A stretch of 64,000 nt of DNA from Antedon bifida. Its lineage: Eukaryota; Echinodermata; Crinoidea; Comatulida; Antedonidae. The translations under genes and the position numbers were made by a program. Shown here piece by piece: positions 49,101 to 61,100 of the stretch. Below the pieces are notes generated by a model. That model searched no databases. It had not been told where the DNA came from and saw nothing but the letters and a program-made list of their open reading frames with translations. Numbering within the stretch: the stretch's first letter is position 1; each line of letters opens with the position of its first letter. Location: contig OY727099.1 in the NCBI GenBank assembly GCA_963402885.1, positions 20,789,001 to 20,853,000 on the forward strand, given 5' to 3'.

Positions 49101-52100
49101 GAAGCCACTCGTAAAAAAAGCACCGACAAATTATATTCTGAATAGTCATTGAGAGAGTGCATGCACAGTGGGTTAATATATTATTTTCATTCCGCAATCA
49201 ACCAATCAAAGATGCCGTTGTCTAAATACTTACACCTTTGTTTGGTAGAGGTAGGGCAGGCACGCCCCTTGGTATTACGTTCTCCGTTTGTGTTACATTT
49301 ACATCAGGTACGTAGAAACCTCGACGATCTAGCAAGCTGCAAGACAAATTGAATTTTTTGTTCTATAAATGGATATGAAAAAAAGTCAGTTTTTCCGACC
49401 TAATTTAAGGTCACACACTACATTTTATATAAAAATAAATACTATATAGACTAATTGCAATATTTTTTTCATCTTTAAACGGTTAAAAATGTGAAAAATA
49501 AGTCGATTCTAATAATTTAAGCAGCCCGCTATGAATATCAGAATGCATCGCGCACGGATTGATATCTTCATATTGTGATGTGATGACTTCGATCAAACAC
49601 ACATTAAACGGTAAATAATAAAAGTGAAAATACCAGGTTTTCCCCAATTTTTATTAACAGATTCTGCCAACAAATGAAAGATAATTAATTCAGCTACAAG
49701 ACAACATCAAGCTAGGCCAATAGCTAGCATACAATGTTTGTATGTTACCGTTCTTTATCAGCTATGCCTACAAAACTAAGCCTTAACTAAGCTAGGCCTA
49801 AGACTGTCCACGCGAGGAGGTAGAGCATTGTTTCTCTCTTTTTTGTCATAATTAATCGTAAAACGTACAAAGAATGACCTGGTTTAATAAAGTTTTTGAA
49901 GTAATATATATGCATTATTTTTACAATACGTCAAAAATTGTAGGTTTAGTGTCTTCAATAATAATAATAATAGGGACCTTTAGTGTTAACATGGACACGG
50001 TTCACATCAACCTGTGATGTGTTCCCACCAAGTTGACTGCTCTTGTTGAAAAGTTTCAGATTTCACTCAACGGCCGGCCAGATGATGATTATTAGATGTG
50101 GAAATTATGAACGAGAGAATTCTACATATTAAATCTGATGAGAATGCTTGCTGAAAAAAAAAATCACTAGTTGTTCTGGGGTGGAAGCAAGAACCTCTGA
50201 ATACATGCTCTATTAGCTGCTGTTCACATAGGTAGCATTTCATTATACTAATTAGAAAACTAAACATACGACATTGAGTAATTAACTATCACGCTTCATT
50301 GCACACAACGAGACGCAAGTTTTGAATAGGCTTTGACTAGATCGCTTCTTTAAATTATTGATTATCATATGAAATGGATCGATCCAATTATTAGTTATAT
50401 TACATTATTTATAGGTTCTGACTGATATGTAATTACCAGAAAGTTATTTTTTCTAATATTCCGCTTGTCAGATGGGTTTAACATAGAGTCTGTTATGAAT
50501 ATTCAATGAGAAATGCAAACAGCAATTATTTTTAAATCTAATAACTTAAGGTGCCTTAAACACATTTGCTTGTGGGGAATAAATCAACCATTGGGTTGCA
50601 TTGATCAATTTCATGCAAATTGATAAGGATGTGTAATAGCAAATTTCGTTAATCCCTACATATTTCTTTGAACACTCCTAGATAATTTCTTTTTATATTA
50701 CTGTAATATATTACAAGGCGGACCCATTACATTTTATAAGCACATTTTACCGACAATTGACTTCAAAAGAAGGTGGCGAGTTAACATTGGAGAAGTACAC
50801 AAATTAAGTTAATGATATACAGTACGCGTAAAATATTATATAACTGTGGTGCTGTATGATTATTTGTATGCATGAATAATTTATAATTGGTTACATATAC
50901 ATCACATACAAAATATGTTTGTAATATAAGCTTGTATTTATTGTTAACTGTTGATGTAGATAGAACAGGATCAGCGTACTGTATGATGCACTTGCAATAG
51001 GCCATCATCGATGTATAGAAAGTATGCATGACTTTGCACAATTCTGAACGGCATAATTATATAACATACTGTACCAACTGATAACTAAACAGGGGCAGAT
51101 CCAGCATTATAGATTAGTGAGGCTAAATATTTCATAAATGATAAAAACAATCCGTCGGGTTGCAGAAAAATAAAGTCATTATTTTATATTAAAAAGACAT
51201 GGCTGTGAAAATTGAGGAGGTGGGGGGAAGGGAAGAATCGGGCTAATTTTTTTTTTTCAATCAATCACTTTTATTCACATGAATCGTACATATAAAAACA
51301 ATGATTTAAAAAAGAAAAGTAACATTTCAAAATTGAAAATAAAATATAAAAGTATATGAAACATGTGAAGGGGCAGTACTGTAAGCTTAAATAGCTTTAA
51401 GCGTACAGCCCATTGTAATAGTAAGAAACAATTGTACTGATTTAATTACAATCATCTTACCTAGGGTGCATGGGACCACAGAGCACAACACAACAATTGC
51501 TAAACGCATTTCCATGACTAAATGGATTGAAATTATCACGTTGCCGCTTTGTTGACCACGTTCCTTTAATCTACGAAAGATAAAACGGAAATAACTAAAT
51601 CAATGTATACAACTCTTCTGGACATAACTAAGAAATAATGAGAGGAAAAATAAGTTTCTAAAGCTCTGTCTACGCTATCAAATGTTATGTGACAAAACAA
51701 TTTGATGTGCCCATATATGGACATGATGATGTCATATCACTACCATATTTGGGTATATCACTACCATATTTGGGAACATCACACTTTGTTTGTTTAACTA
51801 GTTTGAAGTGTAGACAGAGCTTTACACTAATCCAACCAAGTTTTAGGGGACACTTTCTTAGGTCCTGAAGGTGTCCCCTTAGATTGATTAATTTGGCGGT
51901 GGGTTTTCTCTTGTAACAGTTTTCATGCAATGTTCTTTTCACCCATGACCCTATTTCATGAGTCATGCTTTGTGAATGACTGCCAGTATTTGGGTTGCAT
52001 GTTAAAGAGCCTGCATTACAAGAATTGGAGCATTTTTGTTGTAATAATTGGGACACTAACTGTTAATCTTGTATGACATGGCCTACAAAAATAAGGCCAC

Positions 52101-55100
52101 TGTAAATTTGCTTTGTTTGTATTTGTTTTATCGAGGACCATTAAAGATCAGTTCCTTCACTGAAACTTGATAGGCCATGTACCCTCAATAAATATGGTAT
52201 TAAATAAAATATAATTCCCTTAATTTATTTCAAAGGAAAGAGTCCCTTTAATAGGGATGTACCAAAGGAATTTAAACTGTATTGTTTGTAATTATCAGAG
52301 CAACTCTGATATTAGCCCACCAAGGGGAGTAAGATTCAGTTATTAGCCCAGTGACTCACTAGGTGACTAGGCTAGCCCAATTATAAAGCACAATTGATTT
52401 TTTGTTTTAATAAAATTATATATGGGCGAGAATAGGGATGTCCCAAATGAAGGGTTAAGCTTTATTTAATTATCAGAGCAACTCTGGTATTAGCCCACCA
52501 AGGGCAGTAAGATTCAGTTATTAGCTCGTTGACTCTATACACATTTAATAGGATTTAAATGGCATTGATGTTCACTTACATCTTCATTGGTTGTTTGACT
52601 TTTACACACAAGATACGTGTGGAAAGACGCTAAACCAAACACTGACCACACAGCGCCAAATGTTATTACTGCTTCTATCAAAGTGTTATGCCGTCAAGGA
52701 AAACAAGTTGAAATGGCATGCTTATTATTACACAAGAATCAATACAAATATTTCAACATTTAAAATAATGTTTCATGCTGAAGGAATTCAAAAAGGTTAC
52801 ATGATTTTCGTGAATACAATATATACTATAAATTACATGCTCAGTGATTACCAAGGTAGCCTTACATATCTGTTACAAGATCTTAATGATTTCTGAACAT
52901 AGTATATTAATTTACACTGGCAACCAAGGCAGCCTTACATATAGGTTACACGATTACAATACGATGTGGAAATGTCAATGCTATAAAATGCATGCATGCT
53001 ATTCCCAAGGCAGCCTTACCTATAGATTCCACAAATCAAATGATTTGCGAGTATATCATCACTGTAAAATACATGCCAGTGAAAGCTTTCCTTAGAGAAC
53101 ATGATAATTCACATCGATAAATTTTTATTGAATTACTTCACTGACTATTCTAAAGGCAGTCATGTAAATAGGTTTCATGAGAAAGATGGAATGCACTTGA
53201 GGTCTGTTTCTACTACATAGCATCGAATAAACCGTTTATTTCAAAATAGATTTAAAAAATAATGTTTATATCGACTGCATTTCTGCTCAATTTTTGCTCC
53301 TAAATAACCGTTTAAATCAGTAGGTGGTCGTTGATTAAATCGTTAGCATTTACCCAAAATGCAATGGGCTGTGGCGGTCAATTCAAACGTTACTATATTG
53401 TAGTTGACTCAACGTCAATGGTTGCCAATGAAATAATCATTATTTTGCATTGCAGCTAAAAGTAGCTCAGCAATAACCAGTTATATGGCGTTCTAACACC
53501 GAATCGATTGAGTGTGTTTAGCCGTTATTTTCAGGCTGCCATTTAACTAGTTACTAACTTGTTTCTGCTGCCAAGAAATTGGGGTTAATTTGTCCACACG
53601 GTTTTTAACCAGTTATTTATTTATGGAGCAGAAACAGGACCTTACTGTAAAACAAATAGCCATGCCTTTATTTTAAAGTAAAATTCTATATAGCTAAATT
53701 TTTCAATAATTGCAAATTACCATGTTCGTACAGGTAAAAAGAATATTATCAAACAACAAAGTAATTTAAGGTCAAATAAAAATAATGATAATAAAAAGGT
53801 ATTGTCAACATATAGAATGGATTTGAAACAGATTTTGGTATGAATTATGTTCATTGCAAAGAAAACGAGCATAAAGGCATTTAATACTAAAATAATTAAA
53901 TAACATAATATGAATTTTTTAAACTTAAAAGTATTGAATGTGATTTTCCACTGTTAAGGCCCTGTTCACACAGTCGTTGATCATGACCCCATAATTGTAG
54001 ATAATGTGAACTGACATTGACAACATTAGATTAGTTACCATGACACGACCTTAAACAAACAGTAGGAATGTCTATATAAACAACCTAGATGAATCGTGAC
54101 TTAGTAGAAGTAGTTTGTGTAAACACATGTGTAATGAATAGTGTACAAAGGACAGTGTTGCTATGTACTAACAGAATTGCCCTTTAAATATACAATATCA
54201 AATTATAGTGAAAAAAAACATATACAAACATATGTCCTTATCTCAAGGGTTCTTTCAACACAAATTTATATCATATTTTACTACAAGAACACCTCTATTA
54301 AGGTGTCATATGGGGAAAGTGTCCCTTTAATAGGGTGTATGTATTGCTGAAACATTTCCCCTTGTTTCATATGGGAAAAGTACTGTCTGTTTAATAGAGT
54401 TGTCTGTATTGCTGAAACATTTCCCCTTCTTTCATATAGGGAAAGTATCTCTTTAATAGGGGTGTCTGTATTGCTGAAACATTGTACCTTGTTTCATATG
54501 GGGAAATTGTCAACTTTAATAGGGTGTATGTATTGCTAAAAGAAACATTGCCCCTTACTTGATTCATGGGGAAAGTGTCCCCTTAATAGGGATGTCTGTA
54601 TTGCTGAAACATTGCTCCCTACTAATTTCATGGGGAAAATGTCTCTAATTATAATCAATAGGAGTTTCCCCTGAATAGGTATAGCAAAGGAGGAATTATT
54701 CTACATTATTTCCTAGATTCCTCCAGTGGATTGTGTGTGTGGCAACATCGACTTGATTCGATGGGAATTTTCTGAGCTTATGGTTTCCAATTTACTACTA
54801 TCATGCATAGAATCCAAATGATATTAATAAGTGTTAATAATGATGATGAGGTATTACTAATAACATCACCACTGAACACAATACAGAAAACAAATGCAAC
54901 TGTTGCTTAGCAACAAACGACATGCTTAGAGGGGGGAAGCGCACTCACATCTTCATTTGTTGTTTGATTGGAGGCAACAAGAAAAGTGTGGAAGCCGGCT
55001 AATCCTAACACCGACCACACAGATATAAAACAAATTATTGACTGGATAACGGTGATCATAAAGTCAAGGAATTCACAAAAAGTTTTTAGAAAAATCTACC

Positions 55101-58100
55101 AAAATATTTAGTTCACCAAATCAAGCAAACAAGGGAAGTTAAACAAAATAAAAGGTTTTTGTAAGGAAACTCAAATAAAATTCTATAAGAAACAAAAAGA
55201 TAAAATGAAAATTAGAAACAATAGTAAAAAATAAAATTGAAAGGGTGAACAAAAAGAAAAAAAAGATTACAATTATTTTACAAAATAACATTTTTATAGT
55301 AGGCTTGCATTAATGTATGTATCAATATCATATTTGACACAACAATAAAACTGAACACATAAAAATAGACCCTAAACATTTTTTTGCTATATTCATAGTA
55401 CACGCATGACATTGTATTATCAATTCAACTTTGTTTTAACAGGCCTTAAAATTCACAGACAGAGGTCAAGACATTTAACAAGAGCTGTTTTTGTTTTGTA
55501 GATTTTCACAAACATGATACCTGACACTATGTTAATGATATTTGACTTTGTTGAGTGGACCTTTTGACATTTATAGTAATAATAATACGCTATATTTTTA
55601 TTGATATTAATAAAGGATATCTTGCTGGTGTGTACTTAATAGCGTCTAAAAAACTGCCTTCATCCTGAGACCCTGAAATGAAAAAAAAAAAATTAATAAA
55701 TAAGTGATACCAAAGTAAAAAATATGACAATTTCCCCATACCTTCCTTTCCACCCTCCCCTATGTACCTCATTCTTCCCCCATCCCTATCTCAATTTTCC
55801 ATCCATATTTATGAACAATAACAGTAGAGAAAATCGGTCAAAATGAAACAAGAATAATTATACAGCACTGAATATGGTTTAAGAGTCACTAGTAGCTCTT
55901 AGAATGCTCATGGCATGTTCAAGTACAAAGCTAGGCTTAGGTTATAATACTTGAGATCAAACTCTAAAGCTTTGTTTACACTATCGACAAAATGTGATGA
56001 GCGCATGGACATGATGAGGCCCTTACAATCTCTTACAACCTTTTTCACAGAAACTATTTTAATAAAAAGTATATGATGGTACAGTAGTTGGACATTTAAT
56101 ACAGTATCAATTCTGATTTTTCTCATGTAAATTTAAAAATAACTTAAAAACACTGTACTTACTGAGAACCAGATGCGTGACATTGCAGGCGAAAACGAAA
56201 ATACTTAAAATTGTAGTAGATACTATGAAAAGATAAAAGAAGCGATAGTTTCTCTTGCCAACACAGTTGCCGACCCACGGACAGTGATGGTCAAAATTTT
56301 CTGTTGAATGAAAAAAAAAAGAGTGACAGAGAGTGCTTTTAAAATTGTCTGAGGATGTAAATACAATGCCTTGGTTACAATTTGAAAAGCACATTTTCAA
56401 ATACTGTATGTTAATACTACAGTACAGTAGAAGCCCTCTTTAGGCAAACCACTATTATAGGGAAACCACTATTCAAGGGACACCACTATTCAAGGGAACA
56501 CTTTCCAATAAAATAAATGAGGGTCTTCAACACTATGGCCAACTTATATCCAGGGAACCCTCTTATTAAGGGGACAATTAGTCCCAAAAGTGTCTCCTTA
56601 AAAGGCTTCTAATTTAACAGCTTTATACTGTAAGCAAGTCTTTGTGTAGAAATTATTGGGTACAGATATTCTAAATGTGCTTTATTGACTCACACGACTG
56701 GTATATACTGTCTGACTGAGTATACAGTCTTACTGAGTAAGCACATGCTTGAATATAATCCCACCTTAGAATTTACAGTATGCTAAATTGGATCCCACCC
56801 TTAATTTTCAACATTATCTTGTATCTAATTCTAATTGTGCTTATAAACATTGTAATTAGGCGCTATACTGTAAATAAAAGGCCAATTTACACAGACGAGC
56901 GGTAACAGTGATAAAAATATAGAATTTATGTTATTCCTTATGACCATTAACACACAATGCGTAAAGGCCAGGTGGTTTTTGCTAAGGATAACAGTAGATA
57001 TGTCAGATTCTCTGTGGGACAAGCTACAGGGTTTTCCGCTTACCATCAACGCTCGTCTGTGTAAATTGGCCTAAATTATTTTAGTATACACCTGTAGCAC
57101 CTACTGTACAATAATTAAAATGTATTATAAGCACTTAGATACAATTTACAAGATAAACGCTGAAAATTAAGGGATCAGTTTGTGTCCATTATCCTAAATT
57201 AGAGGGTGGGACGGAACCATAGGCTTGTACTTGGTCATGCAGTATACAGCAATCGATAGTATCCTTTAAGACATACACTACAGTAATATTGTATTTGAAA
57301 AACCCATTACAGTAAGTGAGGTAGCGTATGCATACTGTATATCCCATGTTGAATACTTGATGAATTAATTCATCATTCATCATTACGGATTAATTACGCA
57401 ATGCTTCTTCATGTTTACTGTTGCTTGACACAAATTAAATTGCACTTAAGAAGTTCATGATCAACGCTGCCGCAGGTTAAAAAAGGCGAATAATGATCAA
57501 GTCTGAATATCAAATTAGACTATCTGTGCATTCAAAATACACATCCTGACAGATCAGTATTATAAATGATATTGTATACATTTTGTTGACAAGCTTTAAG
57601 ATATATAATTATCCCCCTGAAAAAAAACCATTTTCACTTATCCACTTTGACAAAATTGGACAAACAAATTATTTAACCTGATAAAACTTACTGTAAGTAA
57701 TTTAAAGAAAAAGAAAAAAATACTTAAAGATGTATTAATTGTCCCTCAAAAACATGAAAATTGAAGATTTTGAATAGGCCATATTGTTTATTATTTAAAA
57801 AAGTTACTGTAATCACTTTCGTAAAAAAAACTCTTTTTCACTTATGACAAAATAAACGGTTAAATTCAACCAAAATCCCATTGGCTGGCAGTCAATTTGA
57901 CTATTTTGTTGCGTTAAATTACAGTTTTTTCGGGTAAATAATTTTTTTTATTCAAATTTTGGTCAAATGACATATTCAACCAAAAAAATGTTTAAAAGTT
58001 ATTTATTTTAGAATTTATTTCTACAGAATCGCCTAATTTATATTAAAAGTTTGATTTTAATAAGGACGACACATTTTTAAATTATAGTGAGGTTAACACA

Positions 58101-61100
58101 GTAGAACCTCTATTAAGGGACTCTGAATAGAGGTTGCCTAGTGTTAAAATATATATTTTTCCTCATTCAAAGGAAAAGTCCTCTGAATTAGTAAGGGGTT
58201 GCCCAAAGGAGGGGTTCTACTATAATTCAGTATTTATAATTAAACCATTAGTTTAAAAAATCATCTCTGGAGATTGTAATTAGTTATTTCTTTCTAAATC
58301 GATAAATATTTATGCATACACACACTGTACAGGGTATACTGATTATTAAATATAATTTTTTATCAGTGTAGTAATCAAGGATGTGCTGAAATCACTGTAT
58401 AAAAATAATACATTTGAATTTTTAAAAAAAGGGAAGAGGTCGTGGTTGTTATGGAGCTGTGGATGAAAAAATTAATATTAAATAATTAGTAATATAGTAT
58501 TTTGTGTTACATTGTCAAGGATTACAATATACTAATTAACACTTCGACCAAAATATACAGTACTAGTACTGTACAAAAGGTTTATTGCAAATAATTGATT
58601 TTACAAGGAATGTCATTGCGCAATGCATGATGGGAAGAGTTTGGGAGCAATAGTGCCACTGTATAATAAAACTTTATATAAGTGGTGATAGTGATATTGC
58701 TCCCAAATCCTTAGCCAACATGCATTTGCTAACGTTATTTGCGATAAACCTTATTACAATGATACTGTATACAACATGTTATTTGTCATTCAAACACCCA
58801 AGCAAAATGTACAGTACCTCAGTTATTTAAAATAGAAATATTAATTAAAATCGTACTTTACATACCTACACAATTGTCACATAAACTGCAATGTGATGAC
58901 CGCGGCGGTCTGAATATTTTACAAGTGAAACAGTATTTTAGCTTAATGTTTTGACCGTTTATTACAACTTCTTTAAATCGAGAAGGCGGACGATACGTTC
59001 CTGTTTGTTGCGTCTGTGCCTCTGTAAATAAAATATTGTAATAATGCAAACAGTAATTTAATATTTTAAATGTAATAATTGCAAATTTAGTGCACTGTAC
59101 AATTAACATGGAGGAAATATAGTATACAGTAGTTAATAAATAAATCTATATATTTCCTCCATGACATAAGTAAGTTTTTAACACTGTATAGTAGTACGAG
59201 ACATTATATGGCAACAACACAAAATATTTCATTCAATTAATGCATAAAGTATGAGTATTATTTACAATAATATTTCCTATATTATCGATAACAATTAATA
59301 ATTTATAAAACGTAATTACTGTAAGTGTAAGTAATTACTTCTATTTGCATGTGATGTACAGTATAAGTTTTTTTATAATGTGAATGTGTACTACTGTAAG
59401 CAACCTGTCTGCTGTCTACGGTACATGGTCTTCAATACCGAAGTCTTATGTGTAGGACAAAACGAAAACTAAATTCTTTTGTTGCAACCAGTTCCAAATA
59501 AATTTGCTCATGGGTCATATACTGTAGTATTAAGAATTATGAATTTTGTAGATTTAAGACGTTACGTATGTGATTTGTGTATTTTTTAATTAATTATTAA
59601 TATGTATTTTTGAAATGTATTTTTCAGTCCTTGATGAAATTGCCCTACACGGGATGGATGAATAAAGAAATTGAAATTGAAAATACCCCACCATTCCGTA
59701 TGTTTACAGTTTAACAAAAGATAAAGTGTATTTCATGTAAGTTTTTGTTCGTCCATTATGCAAACTCAATTCAATTATTCTATACAGTAATAGGCTGGTT
59801 AAGTAAAACAGTATGCTGATCAGTTTAATAAGTTTAATCATGCAATCACAGAATGTAATTGCAAGATTACACCTATCAAAACTGATTACATAAACTGTTT
59901 ATAAATAGTAATTCATTTAGTTTAAATACAATTTGATAAAATGATTAATCAACAGTCTGCAAATTGCTTTCAGTAAACTGTACCAGGCAAGAATTTCTAA
60001 CATTGTTAAATAATAATCTGATATGTTGTGTAATACAATATTAATGAAACTAAAGCTCACTGGATCCTAATGAGTTAATACTATCAATTAACAGGTACAC
60101 AGCAAGAAACCGTATTGGAATTTAACATGAGTCAGCAAAGACGATAATTAAAGGTTTCATTATATAAAGGAAATCGTTAATGAGTTTAGTATGTCTTTGT
60201 GTTAGTTAACAAAATGTCAGGACAGACTTAATTAGAGGTTTGTCTCACAAGAATAAATTCTATACTTTTCATTGTAAAGCGAAATTAAAAGTACACTAAA
60301 TAATACAGACTTACAAATTCTTGAAATTCTTTTAAAAGCTTACTGTACAGTACATGATCAAAATGGAATTACTGTACAGTTAAAAGTGGAAACCATGGGA
60401 AATGGAGCCATTTTGTTTTGAGTAGTTTTAAGTTGTTTTCTAATTGTATAATGTTTTTAATGTGTTGGTGGTGGAAAAACAAGTTATCTTACAAAATGTA
60501 CAAATTAGCATTACTGTATGCAGCAATAAAGAAATTGATAGAAAGAAAAAACAAAGTTTAATAAAGTATACAATTGTACCTATTTGCCTCTCGGTTGCTG
60601 CTTCTTCTTCGGCGCTTGCCCTCGGTATAACCCCTGGATCACTAAAGCTAGTCCGAAGCAGTGTGGAGATAACAAATACAAACAACAGAACACCGATGAC
60701 TGGAATGGCTTCGGAAACCCTTTTCCAGAGGTAAACACAACTGTAAAAAGAACAAACACAATAATGTAATGATAATAAATTATACAAATAATTAATATTA
60801 ATAACTTAATATAATATACTTTATATACGGTAATAAATTGTTGAAAAAACTTACTCAAATGCAAAGAAAAGTCCAGACGTAACAACAATAAGACCAAGTG
60901 TTAAATAAAAAATTCCTTTTTGACGTGCCATCATAATCCGGCCATCACAATAAAAATGGTTTCGTCCAGGAAACACTTCCCACTTTCGCTTAGGCATTTC
61001 CAACGAAATGTAATTTGTACTTTTAGGGTCAGAAACCTGTGTAGTGGGTAGTTGACAGGCTAGGGCCTCTGCGGTCTTCTCTACCGCGATCTGCTGCTGT

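Larger units (their letters stand above)
43119..49235 (-). other. ZDHHC14 intron 8 (~6.1 kb)
   Basis: Contains MITEs (44621-44787, 45057-45368, 47191-47367, 48364-48505, 48896-49016), short tandem repeats and a REP-like stretch at 46300-46500. No exon recognised. Confidence 0.6.

Noticed and set aside
51685-52056. 123-codon minus-strand ORF
   Set aside because: It overlaps a MITE and repeat sequence in a ZDHHC14 intron; no domain.
52591-53095. Plus-strand ORFs (101 and 83 codons)
   Set aside because: The first runs antisense through exon 6b and the second comes from a tandem repeat.
55030-55055. Ordinary AG acceptor TTATCCAG for exon 6a
   Set aside because: It would give phase 0 and remove the conserved residues after TPA. 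It does not fit exon 5 or the paralogous exon 6b, whereas the AC acceptor fits both and has a perfect U12 branch site.
55615-55630. GC-AG donor (CCA|GCAAGA) or GTAC donor for exon 5
   Set aside because: Neither keeps the phase with exons 6a/6b; ATATCCTT is a perfect U12 donor at the position that does.
60444-60769. Plus-strand ORFs over ZDHHC14 exon 2
   Set aside because: Antisense shadows of a well-supported exon.
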